This document shows positions 26,304-39,329 of a DNA stretch of 64,000 bases, piece after piece. The DNA lies in assembly GCA_005656395.1 (NCBI GenBank), contig SRSI01000004.1, positions 1,488,001-1,552,000 of the forward strand, read 5' to 3'. Both the position numbers and the translations under genes were made by a program. The stretch is from Strongyloides papillosus (lineage: Eukaryota; Nematoda; Chromadorea; Rhabditida; Strongyloididae). Numbering within the stretch: position 1 is the stretch's first letter; the number at the start of each line of letters is the position of its first letter. The notes under the pieces were generated by a model. The model saw nothing but the letters and a program-made list of their open reading frames with translations. It was not told the origin of the DNA and made no database searches.

Positions 26304-27377
26304 AATGCATGCTATTAGAAAAAGAATTTGCTAATTTTGAGGGTAAAAATCTCGATACACGCCATGAACTAATTCTATCTTTTTTTACTTTTTCTTTTCC
26401 ACAAACATTAGAATTTGATTTCTTATTTCTCATAATAATATTGGGTTTTGTAATTTCATCTTCTGTTGAAGATTTAATTTTTGATTTATTATTTGACATA
26501 TCAGTAGACAATTGTTGAATTTCTTTAGGATATTTTAAATTATTTTCACAGACAGAATCTTAGAATTATTAATATATTAGTTTAGATGAAAAATTATTTG
26601 TATTATATGAAACTTACTAGGCAAATTTCCTTTTGATGATATTTTATTCATTGGGATGTTAATGTTTGTTCCAACATAGTGAGATGAAATATCTTGTGAT
26701 GATGAAAAGGAAAAGGATGAATTACTGAGTGCTGCAATACTGGCAGGTCGTGTCATACCCCTTCGGGTAGAAATATTTCTTAAGTTATTATTTGAAAAAT
26801 GGGCAATTTTAGATTTCGTGCTATCATTACCCTCCTTTGACATCTCATTTTGATATGCTAATTGTTGTGGATAATAAATACCCTGAACTGGATGGCTTTT
26901 TTGTTTTCCTTCAACAGAGTGATTACATGCATTACCTTGGTACATATAATAATTTGGTAAACGATAATTTCTATTAGCTCTATCATATTGATTAATATTA
27001 AAGTAGGATGAATAACAACATGGTATAAATTGACTATGTCTATTGTTATTTTTTTCTTGAGAAAACATGTATTTGTTATTATTATAATATGTATCATTGC
27101 CATATATATCAGTTATTTGATTAGTTGATGCAGAGATACTCCATTCATTATTATACTTAGATTTTCTTGAATTATTTTGATGTTCCAAAAAAAAAGAAGC
27201 GTCTTTATTATTGGGAACATAACTATTTCCAACATGATGGTTTTTTGACACATGTATAATATCAATGTCATTTGCTAAACAGGAAGCCATTGAATTCATG
27301 TTTATATCGTGATTCTTTGATGTGTCGTCTGATGAGCCTTTAAAGGCAATACTTATTCGTCTTTTTAATTTCTTCAT
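26304..27377 (-). CDS. pct-1: Alternative upstream exons of the PCTAIRE kinase (long N-terminus)
   Basis: Two exons, 27377-26618 and 26558-26304, are separated by a 59-nt intron. Together they encode 338 complete codons plus one leftover base. The start MKKLKRRISIAFKG closely parallels the start of human CDK16, which has a basic MKK-K-R run followed by a Ser and a hydrophobic-Arg/Lys-Gly stretch. The rest is Asn/Ser/Tyr-rich and disordered, with TRRGMTRPASIAAL as a likely basophilic phosphorylation segment. The final donor (GTAAGT at 26303) leaves a single T, exactly as the short-form first exon does. Joining to 19865 keeps frame and gives the same Ser codon, for a protein of 802 aa. No other downstream exon on this strand would complete it. 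The assignment to the kinase gene is inference from phase, strand and the N-terminal motif. An alternative is a separate gene with an unrecognised last exon. Confidence 0.7.
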
Positions 27378-30300
27378 TCTTCCTAGAAAATTTTTTCGTA
27401 CATTAAAAATTTTATGAATTAAGCAGAAAAAAAAGAAGAAAAAGTTATATACATATTTAAAAGAGAAAAGAATACTTCAATTTGAAATAAAATTTGTTTA
27501 ATTACAAAGTAGCGCATAAATTTTATATTTTAAATAAAAAATCTAAACACCAAACAATATTCCTCTGTGTAGTCGAATTTCATATTATTTTAGAAATTAA
27601 ATATTTCCATACATATTTTTCTTGCAATGTAAAAAATTTATATTGCCTAAATTATTAAATAATTTCATTTAGGTTAAACTTTATCTACCATTAAAAAAGT
27701 CGTAATAAAAATTTAGTAATAATATATTTTAACATAAAATCTATCTGTAAGGAAAATTAGTGATTTTTTGGTGAAAAAAGTCAATTTCCCTTATAAGGGC
27801 ATAATTTCTTCTCATTTATATATCAATAAACAAATTAAAAATAGAAAAATAATCTTATTTTTACCAAAATTTTAAGAAAAGAAAAAAATTTAAAATTGAT
27901 TGTATGGAATAATATATAAGTAGATAAAGAAAACATTAAATTTTTTAGAATAATTTAAAAGGATATTTATGTTATAATTTATTTAAAAAGGAAGGCATTA
28001 TATATTGTAATGTGATGAGTTAAATTTAAAGTGTATTGTAGAATAACAAAGTACTTATACACACTTTATTTTAAAAAGCAAATAGAATTCAATTTAAGTT
28101 AGTAATGAAATTTTTTTTTCTTCAACTTACTACATGTCCATAATCCAATTGGTATATACTTAAGAATAGTTATTTAGTAACCTAGTGTCAATCTCATTTC
28201 TTAACTTCAATTTTTACAAAATAAAAAAAAAAGTTTAGGAGTATTTAGTAGGCAATTTTAAAACTATGATACATTATTTTCAAAATCATTTATTGGAGTT
28301 GCCAAAAGTGGTATCGTTACTCTATTAGAGTAATAGTTGTGGTGATACAAAGATAAGTAATAAATATGTTATTATATATAATAAAAATTTTTTTGAAAGA
28401 TTAATATATTCTTTAAAACATAACAAAACATTTTATTGTTAATGAATTCAGAAAAATTATAAAATATCACTTATAATAATGTTGTAAATAATTATATATA
28501 AATTAATTAGAGGCATACCTTTAAACAGTAATGTAAAATTAAATTTCTCAAAGTTAAAAGTTTTTACTCTTCGTGATAATATAATAACAAGAGTAGAATA
28601 TATAGAACAAAAAGCAACACATTGACTAAAAGATTAATCAAATATATATATATAGTTCATCTCTATATAATCATTAAATACAAAACTTTTATTGAAAATA
28701 CAATAATTAAACAATATATTAATAATCGAACTGCGCATCACCAATTAAATAAATAATTTGTGATTAAAAGTCATCATATTATGCCTAAATAGTCTATATT
28801 ATATATATGACTATTTAATTACTATAATCCATCTTGTACTATATGTTGTAGTAATAAAAATTCATATAAATTGACGTTTTTATTTTTATTCTAAATTTAT
28901 ATATCTTGATAAATAAATAAAGTAATCAATGTTTGAAGAAAAATTTCTAAAATTTTTGCTCTTGAAAAAACTGTGTATCAAAATGGCTACCAATCAACAA
29001 AATGATAATATATGCATTAGAAACTGCTTGAAGCAATTAAAAATATATGATGTTTAAATAATTAAATCAAAATTCTTAAGATAAATTTATAAGAAAAATG
29101 ACATTGATTACTATATAATAATTAAAAATACTTACAAAACATACATACATCTAAAAAAATAGAATTCTTTTGATAAAAAAATCTCTAACAAACAAATTAT
29201 TTTTTATGGTTACATTAATTATATCATCTTAGGTAGTATATAAAACAGTTTAAATAACAAGAGTTAGGCGCAATTACGTTTAAAATATAATAATAGTCAT
29301 AATAAAGTATAACTGTACTTTTAAAATGAATCTATTATTCTTCAACTATCAGATATGTTAATTCAGAAAATAAAACTTAAATGAAATTTATCGAAATTGC
29401 AAGTATGTATATTAAAGAATTTAACATTAATATAAATTCTAATATTTAAGTTTAAATCTAGTAACATTGATGATGCAAATATCTAAATGAATTTACATAA
29501 ATTACTATATTAAAAAAATACGAAATGTTTATTTTATGGGTATGAAATAATAATTTGCCGTGAATGATTTCTTATCTAAATACAACAAAGAATGTTTATA
29601 TTTTTGTGAAAAGCTTTTCTGTAAATATAGATTAAAGATAAAAAATATAATTCTGTTGGTACTAAAAACTTTCATATTATTTTGTAAAAGTATTATTCGT
29701 GACTACTATTCAATGATTATTTATATGTCCTTATAAATTGTTTTTACACAATTTAAATATGTTATGTATAGAATTACCAATATATATGAAATAATTTATA
29801 TATTATATGTATTTTTTTGTAGTAAATAATTATAATTAAATGCGCAAAAAAATTCAGTGTATTTAAATATTTGATTTTCTCATCATCACTTTCAAAATTT
29901 ATTGATTAAATGTACATAAAAATGACGTATTTTTGTAAGAAATTTTTTTAAAAATAATTTTTATCATAAAATCTATTCAATCGTTTTTGATATACTCATT
30001 AAAGGGAAAGTATATAAAATTATGGCAGGCTACAAGTTGTTAGTTATTTAACCAGGCATACATTTCTTTTATGTTATAAAGGTTTTTTTTATTATGACTA
30101 ATAATATAAATAGTTATCAAAAGTTTCTTTAAATAAAGTTTGTAATAGAAAACACCAATTTTTTAAAAGAATAAGATTAACTTATATTTAGAAGTAATAA
30201 GTAATTATATCTTAAAAATTAATTAACCATTTAAAAAAAATAAGAGAATAGTATAGTACAATTTTATGTTTGAACTGGAATAGTTAAAAATGTTAATTTT

Positions 30301-32119
30301 TTTTACAATATTTAACATAACATTCAAGTTATACATATTCGCTTTATTGTATAACTACTAACTATAAAAAAAATATTATACAAATTCTTAATTTAAATGA
30401 GCATAAAATTATATTAAAAAATTATGTGTCATTTGAAAATTTTCCTGTTTCGCTAATTTGAAATAAATTTTTGATATTTAAGAGTATTATATCTTTTTCA
30501 AAATCTTAGTAAGTTTTTCCATGTACAAATATAATGATTAGTAAAATAAAAATGTTTCATATTATCATGAATTTATTTATATTGGAATATAAAGTAAATT
30601 GAAAAGGTATCTTATAAAATGGTTAAAAATTTTTTTATAAATTTAAAATATTTATAGTAATTAACATTTTTAGAAAATGAAAGTATCTTTAGTTGTTTAA
30701 GTATCACGTATATGATATAAATGTCAAAAAAGTTTATAGTATTACTTGTTGAATATATATAAATTGTAAATAATGTTTTTAATAATAAAAATTTAATTTA
30801 TAAATATTATAACTTTACTTGGAATCCTTAAAAATTTATTGTTTAATTAATTTAGTGGAAAATAAAAATAATTTTTATTTAGATTAACCTAATTTTTTAA
30901 CAATAACTATAAAATATTAGATATATAGTAAGTAGGATTTGGAGGTATTTTTATAACTTTTTACATCAAAATTAGCAACATATTTTTTATATGTTTAAAA
31001 AGAATGAGTTAGAAAAGTCTTCTATACTAAATTTTATAGCAAAAGTAATAAAAAGTTTTTATAATAATTCGTAATATGAGAAAAAGTTGTGAAAAAGAAG
31101 GTAAAAATAAAAGAGTAAAGAAAATAAATTATAGAAAATATAGACATAAAAATTTATAAAGATAAAATAAATATTTTAAAGCTATATGCCACATTTATGA
31201 TATAATTTTAATTGTTTTAAGACAAAATATATCTTTTAATAATATTATTTATTTCCAATTTTATGTAATTGTTTTAAAATTTTTAGAACAGGAAGTTGCA
31301 TATAAGACTTATTATATAATAAACAAAAATGTTGAAAAATTGATATTTTAAAATAAATAATTCATGATCACTAGAAAATAAAAAACAATACAGACATATA
31401 TCTTTATAATTATAGTCTTTAATGATAATTGAAAAAAATATTTAGATATAAAGTAAAATAAAAAGTAATTATTTATTTATATTAATATTATTAAATTTTC
31501 TACTTTTTATTTTTTCAATATTATTAATATCAAATTGTAACATAATATATGATTAGAAAACAACTTTATACACGAATATTTTTTTATTATATGATTAAAA
31601 AAAACAACTAAATTTGAAAACTAATAAATTATTTTCGTAATATATTATCCAACATTTTTCAGAGTAATAATTGACGTAAAAAATTTTAGTTATGTAATTA
31701 AATTCTATGAAAAAAAACTTTCTCATAATAAGGTGCACAATTAAAAGATAACAGTCTTTAGTAATTTTTACTAGTCATTATAAAACATTTAAAATAAAAT
31801 ATTCTTTAAATCATTAATTTTATATAGAAATTAAGTACGCGTTGTAAATATCTGTGATAAGGTATTTATTTAAAATGAAGAAATGTATATAAAGTAAATT
31901 GAAACAAATTTTTTTAAAAGTAAAATGAATATTAGAAAATGGATTAAAGTTAAAGTACTTTTATAGCACAGGACAAAATTAAGACAAAGATATTTTTTAA
32001 ATATTGTTGTTTAATAACTGTAAGCTGTTCCAAATAGTGTTCTATCTCCAAGCATATTTGTAGCAGCAGAGAAAATTTTTTAAATACTCCAAAATTTCTA
32101 CCATTTTTTTGTATAATTT
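27378..32119. other. Long AT-rich spacer
   Basis: About 4.7 kb upstream of the long-form kinase start. No gene, RNA or mobile element was recognised. It is very AT-rich with many A/T homopolymers. The promoter of the long kinase form presumably lies at the left end. Confidence 0.6.
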
Positions 32120-33430
32120 TTTAATAGTTTGCTCTAACCATTGCTATAGAACGATTATTTCTGTATTCATATGGATTTTGTACAATAATCAGTTTAACAG
32201 ATTGACGTGGTGTATTATATTCAACAATATCAATAAGATCTATAATCTTTTTATCATTTGTATAAAAATAAACTTTTAAGAATTGTAACTTTGGCCAATA
32301 TATAACTTGTTTTCCAGTTACTTCATTTTCCTTTATCAGGGTATTTATCACATTAATGGTTTTATAAGGGGTGATAAACAAAATTGATAATCCTTCTAGT
32401 TTTTTAAATCGTTATGTTATAATTTTATTCGTTATTTCATCACATCTAACGTTAATCAGTTGCAAATTTTATAAATTAGGAGCATATTTAGAAAGCAATA
32501 ATAAATATTTTTTAGTGTAATTTTCACATCTATACAGTTTGGTATTCTTAAAATTCTTACTTATATTTCTAAAAACAGTCTTATAGTTTTCAAAAATTCT
32601 AATTATATCAAATTCAAAGTATTTAAATTTTTCATAAACGACAATGCTTCTGTTAAAGAATATTAACTATCACTGTTAAATCTTATATGTAGAGATTCTA
32701 AATGTTGAAAAAGTCTTAAAGCTCTAATTTTTAAATATTTCTTATAAATAACTTCTTTTTTTGCTATTCTTTAATTAAAAGCATCAGGGTTAAAGCTTGG
32801 AGAAACTTTTACATAATATATATTAAATTCAAATATCTCTTCCGTATTTGTTTTAAAATCAAAATTATCAATTTTTGCTCGGATAATTTCGTTTATGTTT
32901 TCATTGACAGATTCAGAAAAAATTAACTTTACGTACTTAAAACGATTTGAAATTAATGAAATCTCATCCAAGTTTTTGTTTTCTATTGTGCCAGTTGTAA
33001 AAAAAAGCACCAAGTGTTAATAAATCTAAACTTTTTTTCTTTTAATTTCTTAAAAAGATCAACTACATACTATATCATTGAACGAGAACACATAAAATAC
33101 TGCTTTCTGACAGTTTCAAGTATAGAAATTTTAGATGTATTAATATTTAAATCATTAAACAAATTAACATTATAATCTTCAAAGTAATATGAATTGGCTT
33201 TAAAACTATAATTACATTTAATATATTCAATGAAAAAAGTGGTGACTTCGTTGACTTAAAGCAAATTACTTTTATATTCTCAAAGAAAGGAATGTTGTTA
33301 AAAAATTGTCTATAATCGAGTGCAAAGCTTTTTATAACAATCTACATTTTTGCTTTGCAAATGTTTAATATTAAACATGTTGTTTTCAAGAATTTGTGTA
33401 TGTACATCGTTGAAATGTTTAACATTTATA
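32120..33430 (-). pseudogene. Decayed leucine-rich-repeat (F-box-type) protein gene
   Basis: Protein-like fragments read consecutively on the minus strand but in shifting frames with several stops. From about 33420 there is a VKHFNDVHTQILENNMF-like stretch, then YRQFFNNIPFFENIKVICF. An open piece at 33013-32771 reads LDEISLISNRFKYVKLIFS. Next come LFQHLESLHIRF and MKNLNTLNL, which look like leucine-rich repeats, and an open end piece (32381-32121) with KQVIYWPKLQFLKVYF. The spacing of L-x-L/I-x-F units resembles the LRR part of expanded nematode F-box/LRR families, but no F-box is visible. The 5' side stops at the TA-CAGGGTG terminus at 33431, so an insertion may have truncated it. It is non-functional as read. 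Confidence 0.6.
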
Positions 33431-33473
33431 TACAGGGTGTCCAATAGTATATTAAAAAAATTTGAATAAATAT

Positions 33474-34267
33474 AACTCTCTTCAATGTTAACGTTTATTT
33501 ATGAGATTATATCCATTTGAAAGTCTAACTTCTTAATTTAATAATGTTTTAAACAGAATGTAAAAATAATAATTCAAAATGTAGTTACGTTCATTTATGT
33601 GACCTCCATTTTTCTTTACGAATTCTAAGAATTTTTAATTTTCCAAAACAATGTATCTTTTTTAAAATCCAATATTTATAAACACTTTTATAAGCATCTG
33701 ATAACGCAACTTCTTTTCTACAAAACAGTTCAAGAATCATTATTATATATCTATTTTAAATGATGATATGAATATTTTTGTAACAACATTTTTTAAACAA
33801 TTTTCTAACTAATATAAAAAGTATTAAAAAAATATTCATATTTATGATAATAAAAACCAAGAAAAATCTAATAATATAAAATATCGTTAATTAGTGGTAG
33901 TACTTGTATTTTTAATCTTAGTTTTTTTATAAAAATAATGACAAGTAAGAAAAAATTATTTTGATTATGAAAAAAATAAAAAATATTTTATGCTTTATAA
34001 TTTAACTTAAAATCATTATATAATAATGATTTTTTAAGCATTTAGTAGAAAAGAAGTTGGGCTATCAGATGCTTATAAAAGTATAAAAGAATATTAAGTA
34101 ACCAAAGAGTTAAACCTTTTTAATGAAGTTAAAAACTTTTAGAATTGATAAAAAAATGGAGGTCACATAAATGAACGTAACTACAGTTTGAATCATTATT
34201 TAAGTAAGAAGTTAGGCTTTCAAATAGATATGATCTCATAAATAAACGTCAACATTCACAGAGAGTT
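33474..34267. repeat. Fold-back repeat with arms of about 230-250 bp
   Basis: 33474-33725 is repeated in inverted orientation at 34044-34267. Recognisable paired blocks are AACTCTC...ACGTTTATTTATGAGAT, GTAGTTACGTTCATTTATGTGACCTCCATTTTT and TATAAGCATCTGATA. The centre is a loop of about 320 bp. Just outside the left arm, TA-CAGGGTGTCC (33431-33442) looks like a Tc1/mariner terminus. The whole may be an internally rearranged, non-autonomous Tc1/mariner derivative. Confidence 0.75.
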
Positions 34268-35334
34268 AAGAATTACATTTTAAGATACGCAAAATCAAAT
34301 ACTGTGTAATCGAAAAACATACACAAAAATCTAAATATATTAATAGTGGTTATTCAAAAGATTAAATTTTTTCAAATTTTTAATAATAATAATTTTTTTA
34401 TAAAAATACTTATTGGAGATCTGTTTTATTTGTTTGTAAAACAATATCTTAACTACAAAACAAGATATTAATAATTCTGTATGTTAATTATAAGCTTTAG
34501 TAAATATTATAATTGAATTACAATTAAATTTAGCTGGATTTAAAAATAGTTTTCAAATTTCGATTAAATATTTGTCCAAAGAAATGTTTTTTAACAGCAT
34601 TATGATTATGTTAACTTACAGAATATTTTAAAACCCATGAAAGTTATTGAAAGAAATGATAAAACAATAAAAAAAATCAAGTATATCAACACTTAAACTT
34701 TCAGCTTTTGTTACCGATTACTGGGAATCTATTGAAGATGGCTTTACAGAGGCCATAAATTTTTGAATTTATAAATTTACCATGATATAAACTTTTTAAA
34801 TCTCCAGGTATGTTATCAAAGCAACCATATTTTCTAGGAGAAAAGTTATCATTTTCTGTAAATAAAGTATAAGAACGTTTGGTACCATTTATGCGTTGCG
34901 AATTTTAAGTTGAAAATTGATTACCATGATAATGTTAAAAATATTTTAAAAAAGTTTGAAATTTACATTTTTTCTTCATAAAACATTTTTATAAGTACAA
35001 AGAGTGAATGTGTTATCATTTGTGTGTGGATGATATCTTTTATATAATCTAAAAGATTTCTAAGATGGACACTTTCATTGCAAAAATAGCATTTCAAACT
35101 GTTTAAATCATTCCTTTTTGAGGTTTTACAAACTTGAAAAAAACTTTACTTTGTATAAAATATTTATTAATGTACATATATTATTTAAATTTTTACATTA
35201 AAATGCATATTTCCGTTAATTTGTTAATTAATTGTTTTATAAAACATTTCTAAGAAAATATTAATAAATTACATCTATTTGCAATTTTATTCATTTTTTT
35301 AAAAAATGTATTAAAAACGTAATTCTTAACTCTC
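34262..35334. repeat. Possible decayed element bounded by short inverted repeats
   Basis: GAGAGTTAAGAATTAC at 34261-34276 recurs inverted at about 35319-35334 (GTAATTCTTAACTCTC). The sequence between includes broken coding-like runs near 34680-34760, such as an LSAFVTDYWESIEDGF-like reading followed by stops. No transposase family could be named. Whether it is separate from the adjoining fold-back is unclear. Confidence 0.35.
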
Positions 35335-37050
35335 TATGTAAATATGCAAAATTGTACTAAAAATTATTTCAAAAAATTAAAATAAAGATGGGCAAACAAA
35401 TTTTTTTACTTTATAAGATGTCATCTAATTATTTGTTCTTGATTAAAATATTTAAAAGTTATAAAGATTTATTTCTTACTTTTATTGCAAAAAAAAATTC
35501 AGAAGCTTTAATAATTCGTAACTTTTCAAAACATTTATTTTCAAAAAGGTTCTAAAATATGTTGTAGAAAAAAAGTCCAGCATTAAGATAGGTATATGTT
35601 GCAAAAAAATTTTAAAGTATAAAAAAGTTAAAACAATTTAAATTGTTGAAAAATTTAAATACACTATTAGAATGTCCACGTACATACATAGTAGAAAATT
35701 TTAATATTGCAGGACGTTAATATTTATCTAGATATTTCAATAAGTTGCATTGCTATGTTTGTAAGTTTTAATTTTAATGTACGTTAATTGTATATGAGTT
35801 ATATATATCTAAAATTAATAAAAACAAGAATACATATATTTTTGTTTAGATTATCAATTACATAAAAATAAGTAAAAATTAATTTATTAATAGTAAATAA
35901 AAATGAAACAATTAAATATATAGTAATAAAAATATGATATTATATTATATTTTTAGTATCTGTATAAAAAACAATTTTAAAATATGGAAATAAAATTATA
36001 ATATAGTAATAAAATAATATAAGTATATTTTTTAAAATGTTAAACGGGGATTCAGAAAACTTTATGACATGAAATATGTAATTAATCAGTTTTTAAATAA
36101 TTTCATATAAAAAATAAATATTTCTACAATTTAAGATTTTAACCATTGAATATTTGGTAAAAAAACATTACTTATACTTAGAAACATACACAATTAATTA
36201 TTTTACCAAAGTTTCAAACTGCCTTCAGCATTATAAAAATTTATATGTATAGAGAATGTAATACGTTGATTCCATTTTTTAAATAATATTTCAAAAATGT
36301 TAAATGAAAAAACCTAAAAAAGGGTGTAAACAAAACTGCGGCGTAGGGATAAAAGTAACAGAGGCATCATTTCAACTATCTTTAAAAAATTACTTTATTT
36401 GTTTACTTATAAGATATTTAAGTAAGTAAACAATTTATTATGAATTAAAAAAGTAACATTATTTGCTAAGAAACTTCGAAAAGTTATTATTTTTGAAAAA
36501 AATGCAAAAAAATGTTTAAAAAAAATTTTTAATAAACAATTTTATTCAATTGTGACAAATTTGACTGCCAAAAAAAATAATATTTATTGAGGCTTTCAGA
36601 CTTTTTATGAAGACAGGGAATGTTTTATTTGATAACCAAGGCTTTGTCCAAAAATCGTATGAAAGTGATTTTTGATAAATGTCTTTATAAAGAAGATATT
36701 TATTTTTTAATTTTTTTTCACATCATTTTTTTTTGTTAAATGACTCTAAATTGTCAACATATTTTAAAATAGTTTTAAACTCACAGACTACCTATAAATA
36801 TGTTTAAAAGTTCATTTGATAACCCAGATTTGGTTCTAAAATCGAATGCAGGCGATATTTGATATTTGCTTTATTAAGGAAAATATGAGTCGAAAAGTTA
36901 AGTGGGGAAAATATTTTTAATCAATTTTTTTGCCATTTGATTTGAATTTCCATGCTGATCACGAATGTCGTAATAGTGTTTTACATTTATTGTTTATTAA
37001 ATTGTTATTTACAGTTAAAAAAGTTGTACATTTTCCATTTACTTTTTTTG
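35335..37050. other. AT-rich spacer with a diverged short tandem duplication
   Basis: No gene recognised. A segment of about 55 bp with TTTGATAACC...AAAATCG...GATTTTTGAT at about 36625-36680 recurs, diverged, at about 36811-36865 in direct orientation (offset near 186 bp). This suggests an old repeat. Another possible element end is the degenerate GTCC...ACTATTAG stretch near 35680. Confidence 0.4.
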
Positions 37051-37059
37051 ACGAAAAAC

Positions 37060-38890
37060 GCTTTTTCAAAATACAAGATTGTGTAGGTTGCTAGTTACAA
37101 AAAAATAGAACAAAGCTTTGTTAAGAATACAGTAAATTTGTCCCATATAGTAAAATTCAAATTTTTTTGACTTGTGGGTAATTTTATCGCAAATATTAAG
37201 TTCATGAGAGTCAAAACAACGATTAAAAAGTAATAAAGTAAGTTGCTATTTTTCTATATTATTATTTTTATCATAGAATTTATGTAGTTTTTTACATTAC
37301 ATTTTTAAATACTAGATTAAAAGTTTATTTTAAGTTAAATTATAAATGCTGTCATAAAGAGCATTTATTAATATATCACAATATTTTTATTAATATGTTC
37401 CAATATTTTAAATATTAAAAAGTAGATTTTCTTATGAATTAATACTTATATGATTACAAAATATTTTTTTGCTATATTTTAAAATCACCTTTCAAATCAA
37501 ACTTATTAGAAGCTATAAAACATTGTACATTTTTGTCCATGATAGAGAATAACTTAAATATTTTAATTCAGAGAAAGAGCAATTAATAAAATAATTTTTT
37601 TTGATAATACTTTGTGTAGTTAAATAATTATTGCTTTTCTTTATTATCGTTATAAAATTTTTAAATTTCTAGAGTTATTGTTGTCAGCAGATTATTAAAA
37701 AGATTGTATCTAATAAAAAGTTTACAACTTTCAACGAAATTGAGTTCTAATAATTTAGTTCATAAAATGTTTTAAAAACAAGTTAGACTTTAAGTTGAAC
37801 ATGATATCATAAAAATATATCAAGATTAAATAAAGTTATGTTACTTCAAAATGTCAAACATACTTATATTTTTGTGAAAAGATAGCAAAACTTTTTACTT
37901 CAACTTACACACAAAAAAATAGGGAAGCATTTTAACGTAAAATGTAATGAATTTTTCCACTTAATAAAATTTGAATTTTCTTGATTTGCGACTAATTTTA
38001 TCGCAATTATATCGTACATAAAAATTAAGGCAATGATTAAAGAGTTATTAAAATATTTCTACTTTTTATTATATTATTGTTAATTTAAAACAAACATTTT
38101 TTTCTATAATACATTTTTAAATACAAAATTATAGTTTAATTTTATGTAAGATTATAAATGCTTTCATGAAGAGCATTTATTAACATACCAACAAAATTTT
38201 TGTTAATAAGTTTTAATAGTTTGAATTATTATAACTTATTCTTTTTAAAAAAAATTACACTTCTCTGAAAGCCAAAAATTTTTTTATAACTTTAAGGTTC
38301 TATTTAAAAATTAAATATATGAAAAGTTATAGAATAATATAGATTTTTATCTATAATAAAAAATATCTTTACATATTTAAACTGAATATAAGTACAAATA
38401 CCAAAACGATATATCTAATTATTAATACTTTGTGTGATTAAATAATAGTTTTTAGCTTTTCGTTATTATTATTTTGAATTTTTTAAATTTTTAACTTACT
38501 TTTGTTAGTAGATTGTTTAGAAGAATGATTTTTGTTAAAACTTATCAACTTTATACGAATTTGAGTTCTAACAACGTATTTCATAATACATTAGAAGGAA
38601 AAAACAGATCATAAGATTAGTATTATATCAAAAACACTAAGATATAATAAAAGTTATATTACTTCGAAAAGTAAGAAATATATAATTTTGTAAAAAAACA
38701 GCAAAATTTTGCGACAACCTAGTATTTTGTGTCGTTTAAAATATTTTCGTTGTCGCTTGATATTTCTAAAATTTGAATAAAATTGAATTTTTTAAAATGT
38801 TGAGACATTTTATTGCACTTTATGTAGATTTGTCGGAATTTTTCTTTTTTTCTTCCTGTGTAGATTTAACGTTCTTTACAGCAATTTTTT
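37060..38890. repeat. Two direct copies of a roughly 0.8-kb repeat unit
   Basis: Blocks repeat in the same order at an offset near 814-820 bp. They are ATTTTATCGC (37181 and 37995), ATAAATGCT-TCAT-AAGAGCATTTATTAA (about 37345 and 38153), TAATACTTTGTGT (about 37605 and 38425), GAGTTCTAA (about 37742 and 38563) and GTTATNTTACTTC (about 37830 and 38655). The second copy runs on to about 38890. Nothing in the unit codes for a recognisable protein. Confidence 0.75.
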
Positions 38891-39329
38891 CATTGCCTGA
38901 TTTTTTTGACAGGCAGCATATTTTATTTCATTTCATCAAGATTTTTCTAAATTTGTTATATTTGTTTTGTGTATTCTACGATACTATATTGACGTTATAA
39001 TTTGAGTTCATTTAATATATAATATTTCATAATTGTTTTTTAAAATTAATTTACTATAAAGTTGTTATACATTATACTATTCTGCTACTTCACAAAGTTA
39101 AAAATGATTGTACTGTAAAATTATGGAAAAATCACTAGTAATATCGAACGTTTATTCAATCATTTGGAGCTGAATTCTGAGAACTATTTAAAGTATACTA
39201 AAAAATAAGTGAATTTATCAATAACATAACGTTAGGAAATTAAAACATAATAACTTATAATTGCTTAATCTGTTAAAATATTTTCTGATGTATCCTATAT
39301 TATACACACAAAAAATAAAAAGAACAAAT

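Noticed and set aside
36330..36380. Stretch CTGCGGCGTAGGGATAA considered as an rRNA fragment
   Set aside because: Similarity to conserved large-subunit rRNA segments is too short and does not extend.
38773..39000. 75-codon frame at the centre of the large palindrome
   Set aside because: Its first part is repeat arm sequence whose inverted copy is interrupted by stops; no domain.
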